This document shows positions 1-6,631 of a DNA stretch of 12,300 nucleotides, piece after piece (the stretch's first letter is position 1; the number at the start of each line of letters is the position of its first letter). This DNA comes from Ferruginibacter sp. Its GTDB lineage: Bacteria > Bacteroidota > Bacteroidia > Chitinophagales > Chitinophagaceae. Below the pieces are notes generated by a model that saw only the letters and a list, made by a program, of their open reading frames with translations, was not told where the DNA came from and did not search any database. The DNA lies in NCBI GenBank assembly GCA_025352435.1, contig JANXTN010000188.1, positions 1 through 12,300 on the forward strand. Reading direction: 5' to 3'. The position numbers and the translations under genes are program-made.

Positions 1-2
1 AT

Positions 3-602
3 GTTCCCGAAATTCCTTCCACACAAAATATTATTAATAAACAAACATTATCCTATTGCAAAAAGGGAGCAATTATTTTAAACTATGCCAGAGGTACAGT
101 AATAGATTTACCTGCACTTAGAAAAGCGATTTTGATTGGGCATATCGGCGGAGCTGCAATAGATGTTTTTCCTCATGAACCTGAAAGAAACGGCGACCTG
201 TTTGATTGTGTTTTACAGGATTTATCTAATGTAATTCTCACCCCGCATATTGGAGGCAGTACATTAGAAGCGCAAAACAATATAGGGATTGATGTAAGTT
301 CAAAGCTGTTTAATTATTTGGAAAAGGGTATCAGTACAGGATCTCACAGCATTCCAGCGCTTGCATTACCACCGCAGGAAGGCGCACACAGAATACTGCA
401 TATACACAACAATGTGCCGGGTGTGTTAAGCAGCATCAATACATTGCTTAGTAAAAATAAAATTAATATTCTGGGTCAATATTTGAAGACAAACGAAAGT
501 ATTGGTTATGTGGTATTGGACCTTGACAAATCCCTGAGCAAAAATGCGCTCGAATTATTGAAAGGCGTAAAAGGAACTAGAAAGGTGAGAATGCTGTATT
601 AA
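3..602 (+). CDS. serA: D-3-phosphoglycerate dehydrogenase, C-terminal part (5'-truncated by the window edge)
   Basis: This enzyme oxidises 3-phosphoglycerate to 3-phosphohydroxypyruvate with NAD+, the first step of cytosolic serine synthesis. About 199 residues are visible. The frame stays open to the left edge, so the TTG at 132 is internal and not the start. Visible motifs match the 2-hydroxyacid dehydrogenase fold: the NYARGT loop with the substrate-binding Arg (visible residue 30), GAAIDVFPHEP with the catalytic-relay Glu (59), and ILTPHIGGST with the catalytic His (82). A C-terminal ACT domain follows at visible residues 128-199. It contains HIHNNVPGV and KINILGQYL, which align with the E. 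coli SerA serine-site residues His344, Asn346 and Asn364. Feedback inhibition by serine is therefore likely, by inference. The protein ends in MLY, close to the LLY end of the E. coli enzyme, so the C-terminus is complete. The next gene has its own promoter signal 33 bp downstream. Confidence 0.95.
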   Translation, partial: VPEIPSTQNIINKQTLSYCKKGAIILNYARGTVIDLPALRKAILIGHIGGAAIDVFPHEPERNGDLFDCVLQDLSNVILTPHIGGSTLEAQNNIGIDVSSKLFNYLEKGISTGSHSIPALALPPQEGAHRILHIHNNVPGVLSSINTLLSKNKINILGQYLKTNESIGYVVLDLDKSLSKNALELLKGVKGTRKVRMLY

Positions 603-610
603 TTCTGAAT

Positions 611-628
611 TTTCAATATTTATTGAAA
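611..628. repeat. Perfect 8-bp inverted repeat upstream of ndh, candidate operator
   Basis: TTTCAATA and TATTGAAA form a perfect palindrome with a 2-bp spacer (TT), starting 9 bp after the serA stop and ending 6 bp before the ndh -7 element. The half-site TTTTCAATA (610-618) recurs at 652-660, running into the ndh start codon, so two copies flank the promoter. No T-run follows, which argues against a terminator. An operator for a dimeric regulator is the best guess, but AT-rich chance similarity cannot be excluded. Confidence 0.45.
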
Positions 629-634
629 GTTTGA

Positions 635-642
635 TATCTTTG
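635..642 (+). promoter_or_regulatory. Bacteroidota-type -7 promoter element for ndh
   Basis: TATCTTTG matches the TAnnTTTG consensus of Bacteroidota housekeeping promoters. It lies 17 bp before the ndh ATG, implying a leader of only about 10 nt. No convincing -33 TTTG is present at the usual distance, since that position is occupied by the palindrome at 611-628. Confidence 0.5.
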
Positions 643-659
643 TAATATAAATTTTCAAT

Positions 660-1937
660 ATGAAACTCATAATAATAGGAGGTGGTTTTGGTGGGCTTAG
701 ATTAGCCAGACAACTAAATAACAAAGCAGGCTTTGAAATAACTTTACTCGATAGGTTTAACTATCACCAGTTTCAACCGCTTTTTTATCAGGTAGCAACA
801 GCAGGTTTAGACCCCAGTAATATTTCTTTCCCTCTTCGTAAAGTATTTCATAACAGCAATAATGTGCGTTTTTACATGGCTTGTGTAAAAGAAATTGTGC
901 ACCAACAAAATAAAGTTATTGCTGATATTGGCGAGTTTGAATACGACCAATTGATCATTGCTACAGGTGCAGATACAAACTTTTTTGGCAATGAAGTAAT
1001 GGCCGCAAATGCCATGCCCATGAAAAGCACTGTGGAAGCAATAGAACTGCGCCACCGTATGCTTACAAATTTTGAAGATGCGGCTGCAACAAAAGATACT
1101 GTTGAGTTGCAACGTCTAATGAATATTGTTGTTGTTGGCGGGGGACCAACAGGAGTGGAGCTAAGTGGTGCCATTGCGGATATGCGCAGATTTGTTTTGC
1201 CAAAAGATTATCCAGAACTTGACTTTAGTAAAATGAAAATTATTTTGCTCGAAGGATCCGGCAAAACGCTTGGGGCTATGAGTGAAAAAAGCAGTGAACA
1301 ATCACGACAATATTTAGAAAACTTAGGAGTAATAGTGCAAACAAATGCATTGATTACGACTTATGATGGAAAGACTGCAACATTAAAAGACGGTAGCACC
1401 ATTGAGACAGCGTTAGTGATTTGGGCTGCAGGTATAAAAGGAAATGTTTTGCCAGGCATAGAACCAACAATTATAGCAAAAGGAAACAGAATAAAAGTAA
1501 ACCGCCACTGTCTTGTAAACGGATTTGAAAATGTTTATGCCATTGGAGATGTCGCCTACATGGATAGTGATCCGGCTTACCCTAACGGTCACCCTCAAGT
1601 TGCGCCGGTGGCTATTCAGCATGCAGATATATTAGTGAATAATTTAAAGCTTATTCAGATGAAAAGCAACAACGATCGTATGGAAGAATTTGTTTACAAC
1701 GACAAAGGTGCAATGGCAACTGTGGGAAGGAAACTCGCAGTTGTAGATGTGCCAAAACCTAAATTACATTTCGGTGGTTTTCTAGCATGGCTTGTTTGGA
1801 TGTTTTTGCATTTGATGCTGATATTGGGCGTAAAAAACAGACTCTCCGTTTTCTTTAATTGGTTCTATAATTATTTTACAAAAGACCAAAACCTAAGATT
1901 AATTTTTAAAGTAAATTATAAAGAAAGGCAGAAGTAA
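660..1937 (+). CDS. ndh: Type II NADH:quinone oxidoreductase (NDH-2)
   Basis: This is a single-subunit flavoprotein that passes electrons from NADH to the quinone pool without pumping protons, at the cytoplasmic face of the inner membrane. The 425 residues fit the family length. An FAD-binding Rossmann motif, GGGFGG, lies at residues 7-12. The second dinucleotide-binding motif for NADH, VVVGGGPTGVELSG, is near 157-170. The FAD-contacting VYAIGDVAYM is near 292-301. A stretch with the quinone-site pattern, APVAIQHA, is near 315-322. The C-terminal region (about 370-410) is rich in Trp, Phe and Leu with amphipathic or hydrophobic segments, as expected for membrane attachment. The ATG is preceded by a -7 element and a palindrome, so the gene is probably transcribed separately from serA and possibly regulated. 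The DUF2071 gene follows after 69 bp with no clear promoter of its own and may be co-transcribed. Confidence 0.93.
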   Translation: MKLIIIGGGFGGLRLARQLNNKAGFEITLLDRFNYHQFQPLFYQVATAGLDPSNISFPLRKVFHNSNNVRFYMACVKEIVHQQNKVIADIGEFEYDQLIIATGADTNFFGNEVMAANAMPMKSTVEAIELRHRMLTNFEDAAATKDTVELQRLMNIVVVGGGPTGVELSGAIADMRRFVLPKDYPELDFSKMKIILLEGSGKTLGAMSEKSSEQSRQYLENLGVIVQTNALITTYDGKTATLKDGSTIETALVIWAAGIKGNVLPGIEPTIIAKGNRIKVNRHCLVNGFENVYAIGDVAYMDSDPAYPNGHPQVAPVAIQHADILVNNLKLIQMKSNNDRMEEFVYNDKGAMATVGRKLAVVDVPKPKLHFGGFLAWLVWMFLHLMLILGVKNRLSVFFNWFYNYFTKDQNLRLIFKVNYKERQK

Positions 1938-2006
1938 AGCCTAAATTTCTGCGAAAACTTCGTTACTTCTTTTTTCCGCGGTGACAACCAAACACTAATA
2001 TTTAAA

Positions 2007-2720
2007 ATGAATAAAAAATTTCTTACTGCTGAATGGAACAATTTAATAATGGCAAATTATGTAATTGATCCTGCTATTTTAATGCCTTATCTACCAAAAA
2101 AAACTGAGCTTGATTTTTACCATGGCGAATGTTATGTAAGCCTTATTGGGTTTATGTTTGAGCAAACGAAAATGCTTGGATTAAAAATTCCATTTCATAT
2201 TAATTTTGAAGAAGTAAATTTGCGTTTTTATGTGCGTGTAAAAGACGGCAATACTTGGAAAAGAGGGGCTGTTTTTATAAAAGAAATTGTACCAAAATTT
2301 GCCATAACCATGGTGGCAAATACTTTATACAGAGAGAAGTATAGTACTCTACCAATGAAGCATTTTTACAATGAAATTAATAATGAAATAGACTTAGGCT
2401 ACCATTGGAAACACAAAGGCACTTGGAATAAGCTAGAGGCTGTTACCGAGCTTTCCAACAGCCCAATGATTATAGGAAGCAAAGAAGAATTTATTGCAGA
2501 ACATTATTGGGGCTATTCAAAATACAATGAAAAGACAACATTCGAATATGGCGTACAACACCCAAGTTGGCTGGTGCACAAAGTAAAATCATATAACATA
2601 GAATGTAATTTTGAAAAGTTGTACGGTAGGGAATTTGCATTTTTAGATAATGCAAAACCCGATACTGTTTTTATGGCAAAAGGTTCGCCGATTGCCATTC
2701 TGCACAAAAATAATTTGTAA
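2007..2720 (+). CDS. DUF2071 (YqjF-like, COG3361) protein of unknown function
   Basis: The 237-residue protein resembles the DUF2071/YqjF family, whose molecular function is not established. Visible family features are the N-terminal segment on a first ligand or acid residue to a 'LMPYLP' turn (residues 26-30), the ECYVSLIGFMF strand near 41-51, and the characteristic NFEEVNLRFYVR segment near 66-77. A Trp-containing strand (YHWKHKG) follows in the second half. There is no signal peptide or membrane segment, so it is probably cytosolic. The ATG lies directly after an AT-rich leader without a TAnnTTTG element, and co-transcription with ndh is plausible. The gene ends only 15 bp from the stop of the convergent mannosidase gene, with no hairpin between them. 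Confidence 0.8.
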   Translation: MNKKFLTAEWNNLIMANYVIDPAILMPYLPKKTELDFYHGECYVSLIGFMFEQTKMLGLKIPFHINFEEVNLRFYVRVKDGNTWKRGAVFIKEIVPKFAITMVANTLYREKYSTLPMKHFYNEINNEIDLGYHWKHKGTWNKLEAVTELSNSPMIIGSKEEFIAEHYWGYSKYNEKTTFEYGVQHPSWLVHKVKSYNIECNFEKLYGREFAFLDNAKPDTVFMAKGSPIAILHKNNL

Positions 2721-2735
2721 ATCCGTTCTCTTCAA

Positions 2736-4724
2736 TCATTTATTTTGCACATCAAACAAGGAGAATATTTTAAAATAATTCGAAGATTTTACCGAGAAAT
2801 AGCAGTCCGAGAATGATAGAATTTTTTTCTCTCCGGCTTTTAAATCAAAATAATTATCCGAGATATTTTCACTTTCATTTCCATCGTTTATGTAAACGTA
2901 TTTTGCATCTACATCACTTTTAATACTAAACATATTATCACCCTCGGGCAAAATAGTAAAAGTTGGCTTTTTTAGATGTAAATCTTTCGGATATATACTA
3001 TCCACAATGTGTGTAACATCATCTCTGTAACCTTCTCTAACTGCATACCAAGCTGCTTTTGGAGCCCTGCTGAAGTTCGTGATGCTCCAACTCGTAGCCG
3101 GCCAACAATCATCTAACTGCCAAAGTAAAGTTCCCATATTGTAAGGCATTTTATTCCTCTGCACAGCTATACAATTTTTTAAAACATAATACTGTAAGCA
3201 CTGCGTTAAGTAGCTGTATTCCGTGAAAGATAATTTCGAAAGGTTTGATGAATCTATAAAATATTTATCCAGATAAAAATGTAATTTATCAAATCCATTA
3301 GATGCCTTTTGGTGCCATTGAACAGCCGGAGAGGCAAACATAAAATTACTTGAAGGAACATAAGTTTTTAGAGTCACATTATTTGACATTGCCTGCATAC
3401 CATATTCACTTACAAATCTGCCTGTATGCGTTTCAAATGTTTCCCAACCTTCCATTCCCCACCACAAACCCCAGTAATGACTATCGCCTTCTGTCAAGCT
3501 TTTCTTATTTCCCCAGCCTAATTTTGGTGATGAGGAAATATACGGTCGACGTCCGTCATATTCATTTACCCAGGCTTTTAAACTGTCTTCAAACAATGTT
3601 TTATAGTTGTCCCAAACTCTTGCTGAGTCTGCACCGTGGAGGTTGTATTGGTTTTGCCAACCCCAATTATGCCAGGCTTCGTCTATCTCATTGTTGCCGC
3701 ACCAAAGCACGATGCAGGGATGTTTTTTCAATCTGTTAATCTGGTAAAAAACTTCTTCTTTTACATTTTGAAAATACACATCGTTTGCAGGGTACATACC
3801 GTTTGCAAACATAAAATCCTGCCAAATCATTATACCGAGGCTATCACACAAATCATAAAAATAATCATCTTCATAAACGCCACCGCCCCAAACCCGCAAC
3901 ATATTCATGTTCGCATTTTTTGCAGCCAATAATAATTTTAAATAATCTCTTTTTTGTACGCTTGGCAGGAAAATATTTGCAGGAATCCAGTTGGCACCTT
4001 TTACATAAAAAGGCTTTCCATCCTTTTCAAAATAAAATGATTCGCCGATAGAATCTTTTTGTTGGATGAGCTTTGCCATGATTGGCTTGTAAGCTTTTGC
4101 TATTTCTTTTTCATTTTCGCCAAATATTAATTGTACACTTTTCCAAATACCACAACTTATAAATGTTGGTCCCCAGTCCCAGCCAAACTGAAATGCAGCT
4201 TTTCGGGCATACACTCGATTATTATCCGGCAAAACGAGTGGGAGAGCAGTTTTAGCAATGCTGTCCACAATTTTTTTAGCTGAATGAAAATAAAGTTTCA
4301 GCTGATTATTTCCAATTCTAAGAAAAGATTTTACATCCACATTCCAGCCTCGAAACATATTATTGGCTTTCAGCAAAAGTTTACCATTTAAATAAATATC
4401 TGCATAAGTATCTAGTCCATCAAATACTAATGCTGCTGATTTGTTTGCTAATTGTTTCGCATCTACAATAAAACTCGTTTTATATATCCAGTCACAGGTA
4501 TCAATCCATTGCAGCATTTTTTCATTATCTGCATAAAAAGGATCAGCAATAAGTTTGTTCGCTAATAAATCTGTATGAACAGTGCCTGGAACAATAGCTT
4601 TGTACCAATGTATATTTTTCGCATTTGTAAATTGCCATTTTTTAGCAAGGTCAATTGTAGTAGTCTGTGCAAATAAATTTGTACATACAAATGAAAGAAG
4701 TATAATTTTTAAAAGAGAGTGCAT
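2736..4724 (-). CDS. GH2 beta-mannosidase lacking two accessory beta-sandwich domains
   Basis: This is a retaining exo-beta-mannosidase of glycoside hydrolase family 2, expected to release terminal beta-linked mannose, for example from the Man-beta-1,4-GlcNAc core of N-glycans. Residues 1-19 form a Sec signal peptide ending LFA|Q, so the enzyme is probably periplasmic. The N-terminal jelly-roll domain (about 22-200) has the FDGLDTYADIYLNG and FGWDWGP motifs. The TIM barrel (about 225-562) has KGANWIPA (242-249) and RVWGGG. The acid/base is Glu346 in WCGNNE and the nucleophile is Glu440 in FVSEYG. A final beta domain (about 577-660) starts at YPKDLHL. At 662 residues it is about 200 shorter than typical homologues (around 860). 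The Ig-like domain normally between jelly roll and barrel is reduced to about 25 residues (201-228), and the sandwich normally after the barrel is absent. The frame is open throughout. It lies 17 bp downstream of cutC and is the last gene of its operon. Confidence 0.88.
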   Translation of the reverse strand: MHSLLKIILLSFVCTNLFAQTTTIDLAKKWQFTNAKNIHWYKAIVPGTVHTDLLANKLIADPFYADNEKMLQWIDTCDWIYKTSFIVDAKQLANKSAALVFDGLDTYADIYLNGKLLLKANNMFRGWNVDVKSFLRIGNNQLKLYFHSAKKIVDSIAKTALPLVLPDNNRVYARKAAFQFGWDWGPTFISCGIWKSVQLIFGENEKEIAKAYKPIMAKLIQQKDSIGESFYFEKDGKPFYVKGANWIPANIFLPSVQKRDYLKLLLAAKNANMNMLRVWGGGVYEDDYFYDLCDSLGIMIWQDFMFANGMYPANDVYFQNVKEEVFYQINRLKKHPCIVLWCGNNEIDEAWHNWGWQNQYNLHGADSARVWDNYKTLFEDSLKAWVNEYDGRRPYISSSPKLGWGNKKSLTEGDSHYWGLWWGMEGWETFETHTGRFVSEYGMQAMSNNVTLKTYVPSSNFMFASPAVQWHQKASNGFDKLHFYLDKYFIDSSNLSKLSFTEYSYLTQCLQYYVLKNCIAVQRNKMPYNMGTLLWQLDDCWPATSWSITNFSRAPKAAWYAVREGYRDDVTHIVDSIYPKDLHLKKPTFTILPEGDNMFSIKSDVDAKYVYINDGNESENISDNYFDLKAGEKKILSFSDCYFSVKSSNYFKIFSLFDVQNK

Positions 4725-4741
4725 CGTAAAAATTATTAATT

Positions 4742-5467
4742 CTACAGTGATGTAAGAATATCCGCCATTTGTCTTATTTCTTCTTCATCAACACCCACAG
4801 ATTGCAAATTTTCATTCATGTTATTATTTAAAGCGTTCATTTTACTTTCTATCATTTTTCTTGCTGAGCTATGAAATTCAACAGCACCAATAATTTCAGC
4901 TAACTGTTTTATATTAGATGATCTAACACCACTGCCAGGCATTATGATGATTCTTTCATCAGCCAATTCAATCAGCTTTTTTAAATTGTCTTTTCCTTCC
5001 GTAGCTGTTGGGTAAAAACCTGATGTAAGAATCCTTTCAAAGCCACATGCAATAACATCTTCGAGTGCCTGTGTAGGATTTGTAATCCGATCAAATGCTC
5101 TGTGAAAAGTAACGCTCATTGGATACGCCAGCTGAACCAAAACTTTACATCTTGTTGTATCAATTGTTGCATTGTCATTTAATATTCCAAATACAACGCC
5201 ATCACATCCAAGATCTTTACAAACCTGTATATCGGCTTTCATTATTTCAAACTCATCATCACTGTAAAAAAAATCACCCCCACGTGGACGAATGATGGGA
5301 AATAAATCGATAGATAAAACTTTTCTTGCAGCTTTAATAAACCCATAAGATGGAGTAGTACCACCCTCGGGAGAATTATCACACAGTTCAATTCTTTGTG
5401 CACCTGCAGCTTGAGCTAGTCTGCAACTTTCAATATTAAATGCAATGGTTTCTAAAGTGTATTTCAA
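4742..5467 (-). CDS. cutC: CutC family TIM-barrel protein
   Basis: The 241-residue protein is a full-length CutC. Motifs in order are RIELCDN (25-31), GGTTPS (35-40), IRPRGGDF (59-66), FHRAFD (121-126), TSG (148-150), PGSGV (177-181) and EFHSSARK (197-204), which match the family's barrel-strand ends. CutC is usually annotated as a copper homeostasis protein. In E. coli the copper phenotype was later attributed to the small RNA MicL encoded at the 3' end of cutC, so the biochemical role is open. The start is TTG at 5467. No in-frame ATG lies upstream before a stop, and the resulting N-terminus, MKYTLE, fits the family. The gene sits 32 bp after the glycosylasparaginase stop and 17 bp before the mannosidase ATG, so it is the middle gene of an operon whose other enzymes act on N-glycans. 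A role in sugar metabolism is inferred from this context only. Confidence 0.92.
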   Translation of the reverse strand: MKYTLETIAFNIESCRLAQAAGAQRIELCDNSPEGGTTPSYGFIKAARKVLSIDLFPIIRPRGGDFFYSDDEFEIMKADIQVCKDLGCDGVVFGILNDNATIDTTRCKVLVQLAYPMSVTFHRAFDRITNPTQALEDVIACGFERILTSGFYPTATEGKDNLKKLIELADERIIIMPGSGVRSSNIKQLAEIIGAVEFHSSARKMIESKMNALNNNMNENLQSVGVDEEEIRQMADILTSL

Positions 5468-5499
5468 TAACTGCGTTTTTAAATTTGTTTGACTATAAA

Positions 5500-6513
5500 T
5501 TATTCAATGATATATTTTGATTTGATGATTTTATTTTCATCAGCTGTTTTCAAACTGTAAACAAATCCTTTTTGAATAGCATACGCACCGTGCTCTCCTT
5601 TTTTACTCATGGCTAAAAAACCTACCTGCAATGTTTTTGCTTTTTCTTTATCTCGGTTTACAATGCGCTCAACTGCTTTTCTACACGCATTTTCAGGGCT
5701 ATAACCCTGTCTCATAAATTCCACTACGAGGTGTGTTCCGCAAATACGAATGACTTCTTCACCAACACCGCTGCTTGTAGCACAGCCTATTTCATTATCT
5801 ACAAAAAGCCCTGCACCAATAACCGGCGAATCACCGACACGGCCATGCACTTTAAACGCCATACCACTTGTGGTAACACCTCCACTCATGTTCCCTTTTT
5901 TGTCCATTGCCAGCAAGCCCATTGTATCATGATTCACAGTTCCATCATCAAAAAATACCGGAGCAAACGGACCACCGAAAGGCTTTTTGTTTTCAATATT
6001 AATTTCAGGCTTGTAATTGTTTTTCTTTAGCCAATCATTATATGCATTTTGTGCATCTTTTGATAATACTTTTGGCTCTTTTGAAAAACCGTTTTCCAAC
6101 GCAAACTGTTGCGCACCGTTCCCCACAAGTAAAACATGCGGGGAATTTTCCATTACTTTTCTGGCAACAGAAATCGGATGTTTAATATCTTCCATGCCCG
6201 CCACAGCACCACAATTTGAATGTTCGTCCATTATACAAGCATCAAGTGTAACAATCCCATCTCTGTCCGGATAGCCGCCAAGACCCACACAACAGTCAAT
6301 TTTATTTTCAATAGAAATAGCGCCCACTTCAATCGCATCAAGCGCTCTTCCGCCTTTTTCCAAAATCGTCCAAGCTGCCGCATTCACTGCCATGCCGCTA
6401 TCCCATGTAGATATTACAATAGGCTTATCTGCTGCTGCAAATGATCTTTGTGGATTTACTGACAATGCAGTTAAACCAAGTGAGCTTATTTTCAGAAAAT
6501 GTTTGCGGTTCAT
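5500..6513 (-). CDS. N4-(beta-N-acetylglucosaminyl)-L-asparaginase (glycosylasparaginase)
   Basis: This N-terminal nucleophile hydrolase cleaves the GlcNAc-Asn bond of glycoasparagines, releasing aspartate and the amino sugar, a final step in N-glycoprotein breakdown. The 337-residue precursor is expected to cut itself before Thr197 in the NHDTMGLLAMD motif, exposing Thr197 as nucleophile of the beta subunit. GGVTTSGMAF (211-220), the HGRVGDSP motif (223-230) and GAGLFVDNEIG (233-243) closely match the Flavobacterium (Elizabethkingia) enzyme. Trp37 in ISTWDSG corresponds to that enzyme's substrate-site Trp. The N-terminus, MNRKHFLKISSLGL followed by an AAA region near 26-28, is an export signal resembling a Tat signal with RK in place of RR, so export is likely but the route is uncertain. 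It is the first gene of the operon with cutC and beta-mannosidase and is divergent from the response regulator gene. Confidence 0.93.
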   Translation of the reverse strand: MNRKHFLKISSLGLTALSVNPQRSFAAADKPIVISTWDSGMAVNAAAWTILEKGGRALDAIEVGAISIENKIDCCVGLGGYPDRDGIVTLDACIMDEHSNCGAVAGMEDIKHPISVARKVMENSPHVLLVGNGAQQFALENGFSKEPKVLSKDAQNAYNDWLKKNNYKPEINIENKKPFGGPFAPVFFDDGTVNHDTMGLLAMDKKGNMSGGVTTSGMAFKVHGRVGDSPVIGAGLFVDNEIGCATSSGVGEEVIRICGTHLVVEFMRQGYSPENACRKAVERIVNRDKEKAKTLQVGFLAMSKKGEHGAYAIQKGFVYSLKTADENKIIKSKYIIE

Positions 6514-6523
6514 TTTTTTGTTT

Positions 6524-6531
6524 TAAAGATA
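6524..6531 (-). promoter_or_regulatory. Possible -7 element for the glycosylasparaginase operon
   Basis: On the minus strand TATCTTTA differs from TAnnTTTG only in its last base and lies 10 bp upstream of the ATG. It has the same core as the ndh element at 635-642. The leader would be only a few nucleotides long, and no clear -33 element is visible, so support is weak. Confidence 0.3.
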
Positions 6532-6610
6532 GGAAAGTTGCCCTTAGAAAACAGTTTGCTAGAGCGGAAACAAAGAAGGAACCAAATACAAATTTTAAAA
6601 TAGTATTTTT

Positions 6611-6618
6611 AATCTTTG
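6611..6618 (+). promoter_or_regulatory. Possible -7 element for the response regulator gene
   Basis: AATCTTTG differs from TAnnTTTG in the first base and lies 13 bp before the ATG at 6632. It would give a very short leader. It lies in the 118-bp divergent region shared with the glycosylasparaginase operon. No good -33 element is seen. Confidence 0.3.
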
Positions 6619-6631
6619 TAAAAACTAACAC

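Noticed and set aside
132..134. TTG as the start of the serA coding region
   Set aside because: The frame is open upstream to the window edge and encodes conserved SerA sequence including the ARGT motif, so the TTG codon is internal.
611..628. Palindrome as a serA terminator
   Set aside because: The stem is entirely AT-rich apart from one C-G pair and no T-run follows, so it would terminate poorly.
3350..3932. Two plus-strand ORFs opposite the mannosidase gene
   Set aside because: They overlap the conserved barrel coding region, have Cys/His-rich shadow composition and match no family I recognise.
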